Assembly (NCBI GenBank): GCA_905215855.1
Contig: CAJMRT010000038.1
Location: 1 to 19,456 of the forward strand
Length of the DNA: 19,456 bases
DNA from: an uncultured bacterium
GTDB lineage: Bacteria > Bacillota > Clostridia > Oscillospirales > Acutalibacteraceae
Reading direction: 5' to 3'
In this document: in pieces, positions 6,361 to 13,815 of the stretch
Numbering within the stretch: the stretch's first letter is position 1
How the letters are laid out: the number at the start of each line of letters is the position of its first letter
Notes under the pieces: model-generated
Database searches by the model: none
Told to the model about the DNA's origin: nothing
What the model saw: only the letters and a program-made list of their open reading frames with translations
Program-made: the position numbers and the translations under genes

Positions 6361-6389
6361 ACTATACCATATTTCAAAGTAAATTTCAA
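6361..6389 (-). promoter_or_regulatory. ireB promoter
   Basis: On the minus strand, TTGAAA (6384-6389) and TATAGT (6361-6366) are 17 bases apart, ending 23 bases before the ireB ATG. Confidence 0.75.
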
Positions 6390-6504
6390 GCACTTTTTAA
6401 TAAATATGCCTAATTTATGTTATTTCAATGTCAAAAACATTGCTTTGTGTGATAAAACAGCAGTAATATTTTTTAATTTTATCTTATGCTTGTCAGATTA
6501 TGTC

Positions 6505-6532
6505 ACAAAAAGGGGACGGAAAAACCGCCCCC
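6505..6532 (-). terminator. terminator of pheST
   Basis: On the minus strand, GGGGGCGG (6525-6532) and CCGTCCCC (6512-6519) form an 8-bp stem with one G-T pair and a TTTTT loop, followed by a T-run. It lies immediately after the pheT stop at 6540. Confidence 0.85.
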
Positions 6533-6539
6533 ATAATTT

Positions 6540-8909
6540 TTAGCCTCTGAGCTTTACTCCGTTTTCAGAAAGATTTGAAATTATCTTGTCCATAATCTTC
6601 TGAACCTCGGCTGATGAAAGTGTTCTTTCATTTGATGAGAACTCAAAGCGGATTGTTACGCTGTGAACTGTATCTGTGTCATATGTGTCAACAATCTTTG
6701 TGCTTTTGAGAATCTCTCCGCCTTCGTTTTTCCAACACTCTGCAAGGTGTGAGAAGAACATTCCCTGAGGAACTTCAACGCTGATGTCGTAGTCCATCGG
6801 CGGGAACTTTGACGGTTCGTCATAAACAATCGGAGCGGCATCTGTGTTTGCATAAGCGTTCACATCAATTTCTGCAAATACGATTGCGGCTTTTTTGTCA
6901 ATCTTCTTGTTTACTGTCGGATGAACAATGCCGATTGTACCGATATTTCTGCCGTCAAGGCATACCGAATAGAGGTTTACGGGGTGTTCGTAGCTGTGAG
7001 TCGGTTCAGCCTTTTCAAATGTGAGAGCCTTGTGCTTGATTTCATCTGTTACAACTGCGAGAATGTCACGGAGTTCAAAATAGATGTCCTTAACATTTCT
7101 TGTCTTGCTGTAAAGTGTGATTGCAAGCTTTTTGTTCTCAATGCAAAGACCATTTTCGTCAAGACCGTTTACAACTCTGCCGATTTCAAAAATACCGAAA
7201 TCGTTTGAGAATGAAAGGTTTGATTTAATCTGACAAAGCTGTGTGGGAACAATTGAATTTCTTAATGTTTCAATATTTGGGTTGGTTGCGTTTGCAAGCT
7301 TAACATTATCCTCAACAGGAATGTCAATTGCCTTGAGTTCATCGTTGTATGCCCATACATATGAGTGAAGCTCGTGGAGATTGTATCTCTTAACAAGCAT
7401 ATCCTTGATCTTGTTTTCCGTAGTTTTAACAACGCTTGCTCTTACGGGGTAGAGGGGAGAGCGTGTTGTGTGAATTTCAAAGTTGTCATAGCCGTAAATA
7501 CGGGTGATTTCTTCAATGATGTCAGCCTTGATTGTAACATCCTTTGTTGCTCTCCAGCTTGGAACCGTTACGCTGAAGTTATCGTTGTTGAGCTCAACCT
7601 TAAAGCCGAGGCTTTCGAGTGTTGCAACAATTCTGTCGTTGCTGATTTCGATGCCTGTGTAGCGGTCAACAAAGTTTTTGTCAAAGTCAAGAACAACTGT
7701 GTCATACCTGAATGCGTACTCGTCTGTGAGCGAAGAAACAACCTTGATGTCGCTGTCATACTTTTTGAGAAGATATACAAATCTTGCAATTGCAGTAACA
7801 GTCATTTCAGGATCAAGACATTTTTCATATCTCATTGATGCGTCTGTTCTGTGAGCAAGTCTTACTGTTGACTTTCTTACGGAAACTGCGTTGAATGTTG
7901 CAGATTCAAGTGTGAGAGTAGTTGTATCGTCGACAATTTCCGAATCAAGACCGCCCATGATGCCTGCAATTGCTACAGGAGTGTCGCCGTTGCAAATCAT
8001 AAGTGTGTTTTCGTCAATGTTTCTTTCAACACCGTCAAGTGTTTTGAAAGTGAAAGGCTTGTCAAAACGCTTGATTCTGATTTTTTCAACCTTTCTTGAA
8101 TCAAAAGCGTGCATCGGCTGACCCATTTCAAGCATAAGGTAGTTTGTAAGGTCGGCAAGATAGTTTATTGCTCTCATACCGCAGTAGAAAAGACGGATTC
8201 TCATATTTACGGGGCTGACATTGCGGTTGATATTCTCAATCTGTAAGCAGCTGTATCTCTGACAGAGAGTGTCCTCAATTTTCATATCAATCTTTTTAAG
8301 ACCGTCATATGCCTTTAAATCGTCAAGGTCAAGAGGTTTAAGCTCTCTGCCTGCAAGTGCGGCAAATTCTCTTGCAATTCCGTAGTGTCCCCAAAGGTCG
8401 GGACGGTTTGTAAGCGACTTGTTATCAACTTCAAAAACAATATCGTCAATTTCGTAAATATCCTTAAGGTCTGTGCCGTTCTTTACATCATCTGTAATTT
8501 CCATGATGCCGGAGTTGTCATCGCTGATACCGATTTCAGCCTCACTGCAGCACATACCGTTTGATGTAAAGCCAGCAAGAGGTCTTGGTGTAATCGTGAT
8601 TTCGCCGACTTTAGCGCCAACCTTTGCAAAAGCGGTTTTAAGACCGATTCTTACATTCGGAGCACCGCAGACAACATCAATAAGTTCGTCCTCGCCTGCG
8701 TCAATTTTGAGGAGATGAAGCTTCTTTGAATCGGGATGATTTTCAACCGACTTAATTTCACCTACAACAATACCGCTGATTTCACTGCCCTTGCGGAGAA
8801 TATCGTTTTCAACCTCGGCTGTGGAAAGAGAAAATTTGCGGATAAGTTCAATTTTATCAAGACCGCTCAAATCAACAAAGTCCTGAATCCAGTTCATAGA
8901 TAAAAACAT
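6540..8909 (-). CDS. pheT: phenylalanyl-tRNA synthetase beta subunit
   Basis: A protein of 789 residues, normal for bacterial PheT. It forms the α2β2 enzyme that charges tRNA-Phe. The start MFLSMNWIQDFVDLSG is the family N-terminus. An EMAP-like tRNA-binding domain spans about 40-150 (VVGEIKSVENHPDSKKLHLLKID, VVCGAPNVR). The B3/B4 editing region follows (DNKSLTNRPDLWGHYGIAREFAAL), then B5 (about 400-470), a catalytic-like core (ATNPNIETLRNSIVPTQL) and a C-terminal ferredoxin-fold anticodon-binding domain (PPMDYDISVEVPQ to the end). GAGGAG lies 7 bases before ATG 8909. It follows pheS after 15 bases and shares its T-box-controlled transcript. Confidence 0.98.
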   Translation of the reverse strand: MFLSMNWIQDFVDLSGLDKIELIRKFSLSTAEVENDILRKGSEISGIVVGEIKSVENHPDSKKLHLLKIDAGEDELIDVVCGAPNVRIGLKTAFAKVGAKVGEITITPRPLAGFTSNGMCCSEAEIGISDDNSGIMEITDDVKNGTDLKDIYEIDDIVFEVDNKSLTNRPDLWGHYGIAREFAALAGRELKPLDLDDLKAYDGLKKIDMKIEDTLCQRYSCLQIENINRNVSPVNMRIRLFYCGMRAINYLADLTNYLMLEMGQPMHAFDSRKVEKIRIKRFDKPFTFKTLDGVERNIDENTLMICNGDTPVAIAGIMGGLDSEIVDDTTTLTLESATFNAVSVRKSTVRLAHRTDASMRYEKCLDPEMTVTAIARFVYLLKKYDSDIKVVSSLTDEYAFRYDTVVLDFDKNFVDRYTGIEISNDRIVATLESLGFKVELNNDNFSVTVPSWRATKDVTIKADIIEEITRIYGYDNFEIHTTRSPLYPVRASVVKTTENKIKDMLVKRYNLHELHSYVWAYNDELKAIDIPVEDNVKLANATNPNIETLRNSIVPTQLCQIKSNLSFSNDFGIFEIGRVVNGLDENGLCIENKKLAITLYSKTRNVKDIYFELRDILAVVTDEIKHKALTFEKAEPTHSYEHPVNLYSVCLDGRNIGTIGIVHPTVNKKIDKKAAIVFAEIDVNAYANTDAAPIVYDEPSKFPPMDYDISVEVPQGMFFSHLAECWKNEGGEILKSTKIVDTYDTDTVHSVTIRFEFSSNERTLSSAEVQKIMDKIISNLSENGVKLRG

Positions 8910-8924
8910 TTTGTATCTCCTCTC

Positions 8925-9977
8925 TTATTCGTCATCAGTAAACTGTGAAAGTGCTTTAAGACTGCCGCTGTTAAGGTCACGGATATCCTTGATTCCGTAC
9001 TTCATCATTGCAAGTCTTGTAAGACCGAGACCAAACGCAAAGCCTGTGTATTTTTCGGGATCAATTCCGCCCTCACGCAGAACATTGGGATGAATCATAC
9101 CGCAGGGGCATAGCTCAAGCCAGCCGCTGTGCTTACATGACGGACAACCCTCGCCGCCGCAGATAAGACAGCTGATGTCGAGTTCAAAACCCGGTTCAAC
9201 GAATGGGAAAAAGCCGGGGCGAAGTCTTACCTTGATATCCTTTTTGAATACCTCGGAAAGCATTGTTTTCATAAAGTAGATAAGGTTTGAAATTGAAATG
9301 TCCTTGTCAACCATAACGCCTTCCATCTGGAAAAATGTGTTTTCGTGACAAGCGTCCGTTGCCTCGTTTCTGAAGCATCTGCCGGGGAAGATGGCTTTTA
9401 TAGGTGTGCCGTTTTCAATAAGTCCCTTGCCGTACTTTTTAAGAATTGCGTTCTGTGCGGCTGATGTGTGTGACTTTAAAAGCTGACCGTTGTCAAGGTA
9501 GTAAGTGTCCTGCATATCTCTTGCGGGGTGATGCTTTGGAATGTTGAGAGCCTCAAAGCATTCATAGTCGGTTACGATTTCGGAGTAGTCCTCAATGTTA
9601 AATCCCATTGATGAGAAAATCTTTTCGCATTCTCTCTGAACAAGGGTGATTGGGTGATAAGAACCCCTTGCAAGTGCAACGGGCGATGTAATGTCAAACT
9701 GCGGCATCAAGGCGATTTCACGCTGAATTTCCTTTTCTTTAAGTTCCGCAAGTCTTTCTTCAATAAGCTGTGCGGCCTGTGCTTTGAGCTTGTTTACCTC
9801 AGCACCGAAAGTTTTTCTTTCCTCGTTGGGAAGGTCTTTCATACCCTTTAAAAGAGCCGTGATACTGCCCTTTTTGCCAAGATAAGAAACTCTGATTTTA
9901 TCAAGGTCGGTCAAATCTTGTGTTTCGCCGAGTCTTGACTTGATTTCGTCTTTTAAACTTAATAATTTCTCGTTCAT
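8925..9977 (-). CDS. pheS: phenylalanyl-tRNA synthetase alpha subunit
   Basis: A protein of 350 residues, the catalytic subunit. The N-terminal coiled-coil region (about 1-85) contains VSYLGKKGSITALLKG. The class II core shows the family motifs HHPARDMQDTYYL, motif 2 (FRNEATDACHENTFFQMEG) and motif 3 (FAFGLGLTRLAMMKYGI). A Cys-rich insertion at 270-281 (CLIC-GGEG-CPSC), with another pair at 290 and 292, looks like a small zinc site; to my knowledge similar insertions occur in clostridial PheS but not in E. coli. CGGAGG lies upstream of ATG 9977. It is the first gene of pheST, and the leader upstream is a T-box. Confidence 0.98.
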   Translation of the reverse strand: MNEKLLSLKDEIKSRLGETQDLTDLDKIRVSYLGKKGSITALLKGMKDLPNEERKTFGAEVNKLKAQAAQLIEERLAELKEKEIQREIALMPQFDITSPVALARGSYHPITLVQRECEKIFSSMGFNIEDYSEIVTDYECFEALNIPKHHPARDMQDTYYLDNGQLLKSHTSAAQNAILKKYGKGLIENGTPIKAIFPGRCFRNEATDACHENTFFQMEGVMVDKDISISNLIYFMKTMLSEVFKKDIKVRLRPGFFPFVEPGFELDISCLICGGEGCPSCKHSGWLELCPCGMIHPNVLREGGIDPEKYTGFAFGLGLTRLAMMKYGIKDIRDLNSGSLKALSQFTDDE

Positions 9978-9984
9978 AAATTAC

Positions 9985-10258
9985 CTCCGTAAAAATAATA
10001 AAACCCTGCGTAAAATCAATTACGCAGGGACGAAATAATCCGTGGTACCACCCTGATTTTTGCATCAAAGCAAACACTCCCGAAAGCTGACACTTTCACA
10101 ACCTGTAACGGGGTCAGCCGTTGAGATCTACTGAAAATTTCAACCTCACCACTCGGAAGGGAACTTCACACCTGCAACACCGTTGTATGCTTTCAGCCTC
10201 GGCACACATTCTCTTTGACGGTATAACGCAAACGCTACTTTCTTCGTCATCATGTTAT
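9985..10258 (-). ncRNA. T-box leader of pheST
   Basis: Read on the minus strand, the roughly 270-base leader starts near 10,258. It has a stem I-like beginning (GATGACGAAGAAAGTAG), an AGAGAATGTG and GGCTGAAAGC apical region, and the diagnostic T-box AGGGTGGTACCACGG (10,040-10,054). That element's TGGT pairs with the uncharged NCCA end of tRNA. A terminator follows, so the antiterminator/terminator switch is complete. Two TTC (Phe) triplets near 10,160-10,170 are candidates for the specifier codon, matching the downstream pheST, but I did not resolve which one sits in the specifier loop. Uncharged tRNA-Phe should permit read-through. Confidence 0.92.
9998..10029 (-). terminator. T-box-controlled terminator before pheS
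   Basis: CCCTGCGTAA (10,020-10,029 on the minus strand) pairs perfectly with TTACGCAGGG (10,004-10,013) across a 6-base loop, followed by TTTTATTATTTTT. Its 5' arm can compete with the antiterminator pairing of the T-box. Confidence 0.9.
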
Positions 10259-10266
10259 CTTTTTCT

Positions 10267-10295
10267 ATGATAACACCAAAACATTTTTTTTGCAA
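10267..10295 (-). promoter_or_regulatory. pheST promoter
   Basis: On the minus strand, TTGCAA (10,290-10,295) and TATCAT (10,267-10,272) are 17 bases apart, placing the start of RNA near 10,258, at the start of the T-box leader. Confidence 0.7.
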
Positions 10296-10313
10296 GAGTT
10301 TTTGTATCTTTTG

Positions 10314-10342
10314 TTGAAAAAAGCAACAGCCTGTGATATCAT
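10314..10342 (+). promoter_or_regulatory. promoter of the membrane protein gene and nnrD
   Basis: TTGAAA (10,314-10,319) and TATCAT (10,337-10,342) with a 17-base spacer. Its -35 box is 18 bases from that of the divergent pheST promoter, so the two polymerases would compete or share local control. Confidence 0.7.
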
Positions 10343-10373
10343 ATGAAATATCAATCATAAAGGAGAAAATACA

Positions 10374-10916
10374 TTGAATAATTTTAACGAACAGGTTGTA
10401 AGACGAGCTAATAAACCAAAGAATCTTATTATAAAAATTGTAGCCGTGCTTTTGCTTATTTTAGTGCCTGCAACTATCTTTGCACTTGCGTTTGTAATAA
10501 CCGCATATCTTGTATATGTTGCATTCTTCGTATTTCTCGGTGGAATCTATGCAGTGTGGTATGTATTCAGTATTCAAAAGGTCGATTTTGAATATTCGGT
10601 TTCGGGCAACGAGCTTACTGTTGCCAAGGTTATTGCACTTCGCAAGAGAAAAAATATCTGCAAAATTCAGATTAACGAGATTGAAAGACTTGAAAAAGAC
10701 GATACCGAAATCAAGAAGATGAGATTTCTCAAAACTTTCATCGCCGCAAGAGATATTGACGCTAAGGATGAAAACTATTTTGCTGTTTTCAACAGTCCCG
10801 CATACGGCAGATGCCTTCTCGTTTTTACTCCGAACGAGGATATTCTCAACGGTATGAAACCGCACCTCAACAAGAATATTGTGGTTCAGTTATTCTATAA
10901 AAGAAAAATGAGTTGA
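10374..10916 (+). CDS. two-helix membrane protein of unknown function
   Basis: A protein of 180 residues starting at TTG 10,374, with AAAGGAG 7 bases upstream; no ATG fits. The first 18 residues are polar and basic (EQVVRRANKPKN). Two hydrophobic segments follow at about 19-45 (IIKIVAVLLLILVPATIFAL) and 46-66 (VYVAFFVFLGGIYAVWYVF). The rest (about 70-180) looks like a cytosolic β-rich domain (VDFEYSVSGNELTVAKVI) with a basic patch (RKRKNICKI). This pattern resembles the small membrane proteins grouped as DUF6106, a tentative match from memory. It ends 4 bases before nnrD, so the two are probably cotranscribed, without implying a shared function. Confidence 0.75.
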   Translation: MNNFNEQVVRRANKPKNLIIKIVAVLLLILVPATIFALAFVITAYLVYVAFFVFLGGIYAVWYVFSIQKVDFEYSVSGNELTVAKVIALRKRKNICKIQINEIERLEKDDTEIKKMRFLKTFIAARDIDAKDENYFAVFNSPAYGRCLLVFTPNEDILNGMKPHLNKNIVVQLFYKRKMS

Positions 10917-10920
10917 TAAT

Positions 10921-11793
10921 ATGACAGTAACAGATGTAAATGTTGTAAAAAGTGCAATTTTTGAACGCCCCGATGATGCAAACAAGGGAACTCTGGGTTC
11001 ATTGCTCTGCGTTTGCGGCAGCTACGGAATGGCAGGGGCGGCGGTTATGTCGGCAAAGGGTGCGTTAAGAACGGGCATAGGTCTTGCAAAATGTGCCTTG
11101 CCGAGAAGCATTTACCCGATTGTTGCCCAAACGATTCTTGAGAGCGTTTACTATCCTCTCAGCGAAAATGCAGACGGCAGAATCTCAAAGGTAAATGTTC
11201 CGTTTTTAGTCAGCGAATCGTGCAAATCCTCTGCAACTCTTGTCGGTTGCGGACTCGGTGTGTGTGACGATACATTAAAAATTGTATTTTCTTTAATAGA
11301 AAATTCCACAACACCGCTTGTGCTTGACGCAGATGCACTCAATTGTGTTGCAAAACAGCCTGAAATTCTTTTAAGAAAAAAAGCACCGATTATAATTACT
11401 CCTCACCCGGGTGAAATGTCAAGACTTACAGGTCTTGCAACTCCGCTTGTAAATGCGGAAAGGGAGAGAGTTGCCCTCGATTTTGCACAGAAGTACGGTG
11501 TTGTAACCGTTCTCAAAGGAGCAGGAACGGTAATTGCCTCTCCAAACGGCAAGGTGCTTGTGAACCCGACAGGCAATTCGGGAATGGCAACAGGCGGCAG
11601 CGGTGATGTGCTTGCAGGAATGACCGCATCAATTCTTGCTCAGGGCGCAAGTGCGTTCTCATCAGCCGCAGCGGCAGTATATCTCCACGGCCTTGCAGGC
11701 GACATTGCCGCCGAAAAATACGGCAAAATCTCAATGCTCCCCACAGACCTGATAAATTGCATCCCGCTTGCATATAAGCGTTGCGGTTTTTGA
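10921..11793 (+). CDS. nnrD: ADP/ATP-dependent (S)-NAD(P)H-hydrate dehydratase
   Basis: A protein of 290 residues of the ribokinase-like YjeF-C (carbohydrate kinase) family. It repairs the damaged hydrate forms of NADH and NADPH at the expense of a nucleotide. Visible family motifs are KGTLGSLLCVCGSYGMAGA near the N-terminus, VLDADALN, TPHPGEMSRLTG, VLKGAGTVIASP and the GNSGMATGGSGDVLAGM active-site loop. Only the dehydratase half is present; the NnrE epimerase domain often fused in bacteria is missing and not seen nearby. ATG 10,921 follows the previous stop after 4 bases with a weak ribosome binding site. The stop and last codons lie inside a direct repeat (11,776-11,845). Confidence 0.93.
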   Translation: MTVTDVNVVKSAIFERPDDANKGTLGSLLCVCGSYGMAGAAVMSAKGALRTGIGLAKCALPRSIYPIVAQTILESVYYPLSENADGRISKVNVPFLVSESCKSSATLVGCGLGVCDDTLKIVFSLIENSTTPLVLDADALNCVAKQPEILLRKKAPIIITPHPGEMSRLTGLATPLVNAERERVALDFAQKYGVVTVLKGAGTVIASPNGKVLVNPTGNSGMATGGSGDVLAGMTASILAQGASAFSSAAAAVYLHGLAGDIAAEKYGKISMLPTDLINCIPLAYKRCGF

Positions 11794-11845
11794 TTTAAAA
11801 TACAAGTAGAAACGGGAATCTTTTTGCGAAAAAAGTTTTGAAAAT
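11776..11845 (+). repeat. direct repeat, left copy (overlaps the nnrD 3' end)
   Basis: About 70 bases, from AAGCGTTG through GATTTAAAATACAAGTA and AAACGGGAATCTTTTTGCG to GAAAAT. It matches 12,601-12,671 with, by my count, five substitutions and one one-base indel. It contains the last six codons of nnrD including the stop. Confidence 0.9.
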
Positions 11846-11858
11846 GAAGATAATTTCG

Positions 11859-11882
11859 TAGGGGCGGATATTATCCGCCCGC
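11859..11882. repeat. short GC-rich palindromic intergenic element
   Basis: GGGCGGATATTATCCGCCC (11,862-11,880) is a perfect 19-base palindrome around a single central T, in the context GTAGGG...CCCGC. It stands out from AT-rich surroundings. It resembles small dispersed palindromes I recall from gut Firmicutes genomes; only one copy is in this window. Confidence 0.6.
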
Positions 11883-11998
11883 AAGTAACAGCACAAAATT
11901 TATATTAAGTCAGATTATATAAATGTCACAAAATTACTTTTATACAGTAGTGTGAGGTAATGTTTTGCATATAACGCTGTTTATGGAGGCGAATAAAA

Positions 11999-12574
11999 AT
12001 GATGCCAACAAGAGCGGAAGCTGAAAAAATATTAGAAGAAGCTGAACAATGTAATTCGGGTCCTTGGGTAAATCACAGTCGCATTACAGCAAAATGCGCT
12101 GAAAAGATTGCGGAATTATGTGAAGATTTGGATTCGGAAAAGGCATACATATTAGGGTTACTCCATGATATTGGCAGAAAGTTTGGTGTTAGGCATTTAG
12201 GTCATGTTTCTGACGGATATACATATATGATGTCATTGGGATATGATGAGGTCGCAAAAATTTGCCTTACACATTCGTTTAATAATTCAACCGTAAAGGA
12301 ATACATTGGTAAATTCGATGTTTCTGATGAAGAACTTGAATTGATAGAAACTGCTCTTGCTAAAGTAAATATGGATGATTATGACAAACTAATTCAGTTA
12401 TGCGATGCATTGGCAGGCAGTGGCGGTGTGTTGAATATTATAGACCGTATGAGAGATGTAAAACAAAGATATGGTTATTACCCACAAGAAAAATGGAATT
12501 CAAACATAAGATTAAAAAATTATTTTGAGGAAAAAACAGGAAATAATATATACAAAACAGTTAATCAATCGTAA
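11999..12574 (+). CDS. HD-domain phosphohydrolase-like protein
   Basis: A protein of 191 residues with the H...HD...D metal-binding pattern of the HD superfamily: His26 (VNHSRI), His56-Asp57 (GLLHDIGR), extra His66, His69 and His92, and Asp136 (QLCDAL). Such proteins hydrolyse phosphate esters or nucleotides. The substrate here cannot be told from sequence; it resembles short stand-alone HDIG proteins. ATG 11,999 has GGAGG 9 bases upstream. Its codon use is more A/T-rich than its neighbours (AAA, ATA, TTA Leu). The gene sits alone between two copies of a 70-base direct repeat, suggesting it was inserted or duplicated into the nnrD-lipoprotein interval. Confidence 0.85.
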   Translation: MMPTRAEAEKILEEAEQCNSGPWVNHSRITAKCAEKIAELCEDLDSEKAYILGLLHDIGRKFGVRHLGHVSDGYTYMMSLGYDEVAKICLTHSFNNSTVKEYIGKFDVSDEELELIETALAKVNMDDYDKLIQLCDALAGSGGVLNIIDRMRDVKQRYGYYPQEKWNSNIRLKNYFEEKTGNNIYKTVNQS

Positions 12575-12600
12575 GTTGAATTGTTCTTTATAAGAATAAA

Positions 12601-12671
12601 AAGCGTTGTGTATTTTGATTTAAAATACAAGTAAGAAACGGGAATCTTTTTGCGAAAAAAGTGGTGAAAAT
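12601..12671 (+). repeat. direct repeat, right copy
   Basis: A 71-base partner of 11,776-11,845 in the same orientation, offset by 825-826 bases. This copy is non-coding: the nnrD-like codons at its left edge are no longer in a gene. The lipoprotein gene begins 26 bases after it. Confidence 0.9.
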
Positions 12672-12696
12672 AATGACGATTTTGAAAGGAGTAATT

Positions 12697-13113
12697 ATGA
12701 AGAAAATTTTATGTTTAGTTATGTGTGTATTTCTTGTTATCGGTTTGAGTGCCTGCGGAGGAGATAGCGGAGGAGATATAAGCAAAGTAAAGACTCACGA
12801 TGTGGATTCTGAAATCTATTCCGCAGATGATATTAACTCTGCTGTTGATACTATTGAAAAAGAGTTCGACGCCAATTGGAACGGCTGTACCCTCACGGAA
12901 ATTTATTATGCAGGAGATGATTACTGCACCGATTTTCAGGAATTTGCCGACAGGAATAATGCAGATGAAGTTATTGTGCTGTTATCTGCATTTGATGTTG
13001 ATTCATCAGGCGGCGACGGATCATTAAATCCGAATTCCACATATAATAACTGGAACTGGATTTTAGTCAGAACAAAAGGCGGAAAATGGCAGCATATTGA
13101 CCACGGATATTAA
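12697..13113 (+). CDS. small secreted lipoprotein, unknown function
   Basis: A protein of 138 residues from ATG 12,697, chosen over the in-frame GTG 12,661 because GAAAGGA lies 6 bases upstream and it gives a clean signal peptide. MKKILCLVMCVFLVIG is followed by the lipobox LSAC, so Cys20 or so would be lipidated and the protein anchored outside the membrane. A Gly/Ser/Asp-rich spacer follows. The mature part has EIYYAGDDYCTDFQEFADRNNADEVIVLLSAFDVDSSGGDG and ends WNWILVRTKGGKWQHIDHGY. I recall near-identical hypothetical lipoproteins in gut Firmicutes but no assigned function. Extracellular β-sheet domain likely. Confidence 0.85.
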   Translation: MKKILCLVMCVFLVIGLSACGGDSGGDISKVKTHDVDSEIYSADDINSAVDTIEKEFDANWNGCTLTEIYYAGDDYCTDFQEFADRNNADEVIVLLSAFDVDSSGGDGSLNPNSTYNNWNWILVRTKGGKWQHIDHGY

Positions 13114-13190
13114 GATAAAATGCATTAATCACTTATTTGTACAATGTATTAAAAAATTCACAGGACATATAATGTATCGGGAGGTGTCTT

Positions 13191-13712
13191 ATGGCACGGA
13201 AAATCTTGATTGCATTATGTGTCCTTTTTGTTATGCCCGTTTTTATCATTACGGGGTGTGATGAAGTGCAGGAAAATCTTTCTCCGAAATCCTCGTTTTT
13301 TGCCGATTTCAGCTGTGAGTACAGAAAAATGAACATCACGGGAAAGCTGTCTGCAAGCGGTAAAAAACTCATCAATATTTCGCTTGATTCTCCGAACACG
13401 GTCAGCGGTTTGTCGGTTACATATAAGGGTTCTGATCTTGAAATTTCAAGGGAGAATATGATTTGCTCCGCCGATGAAGCGTACATTCCCGAAAGCAGTT
13501 TCCCGAATATTACAAAAGAAATTTTATACGGAATTGCAGATGGAAGGGCGGTTTTTGAGGGAAAGTGCGAAGATGTGTGTACATACAGACTTGATTCAGC
13601 GTTCGGCAAAGCCGTTGTCAGCACAAATTCAAAGGGCTGTATAAGCAAAATCAGCGTTGACGGCGAAGATTACGAAATGGTGCTTTCTGATGTGAAAGAT
13701 GCAAACGGCTGA
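13191..13712 (+). CDS. putative lipoprotein, unknown function
   Basis: A protein of 173 residues. The basic N-terminus MARK precedes a hydrophobic core (ILIALCVLFVMPVFI) and a lipobox ITGC at about 20-23, so it is probably a lipidated surface protein. The mature part alternates polar and β-forming segments (FSCEYRKMNITGKLSAS, TVSGLSVTYKGSDLEI) and carries several Cys residues (CSADEA, KCEDVCTYR) that could form disulfides. GGGAGG lies 7 bases before ATG 13,191. It follows the previous lipoprotein gene after 77 bases. The pattern suggests a LolA/outer-lipoprotein-like β-sheet fold, which is only a guess. Confidence 0.78.
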   Translation: MARKILIALCVLFVMPVFIITGCDEVQENLSPKSSFFADFSCEYRKMNITGKLSASGKKLINISLDSPNTVSGLSVTYKGSDLEISRENMICSADEAYIPESSFPNITKEILYGIADGRAVFEGKCEDVCTYRLDSAFGKAVVSTNSKGCISKISVDGEDYEMVLSDVKDANG

Positions 13713-13815
13713 ACCGATTCACAAATTTTACGCTCAAAAATATTATGTAATAGCTGTATAAAAGCTTTTGGAAAGGCAAAAATACAAGTAAACAATTATT
13801 TGGAGCGTGAAAGCC

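Noticed and set aside
10146..10358. 70-codon frame on the minus strand upstream of pheS
   Set aside because: It covers the promoter and stem I of the T-box leader; a leader-peptide role is not needed because the T-box elements are complete.
10461..10865. 134-codon antisense frame within the membrane protein gene
   Set aside because: The plus strand has a start with good spacing, two clear membrane segments and a promoter; the antisense has none.
11999..12574. HD-domain gene considered as a cyclic-nucleotide defence effector
   Set aside because: No cyclase, sensor or effector partner lies nearby, and the HD motif alone does not indicate a defence role.
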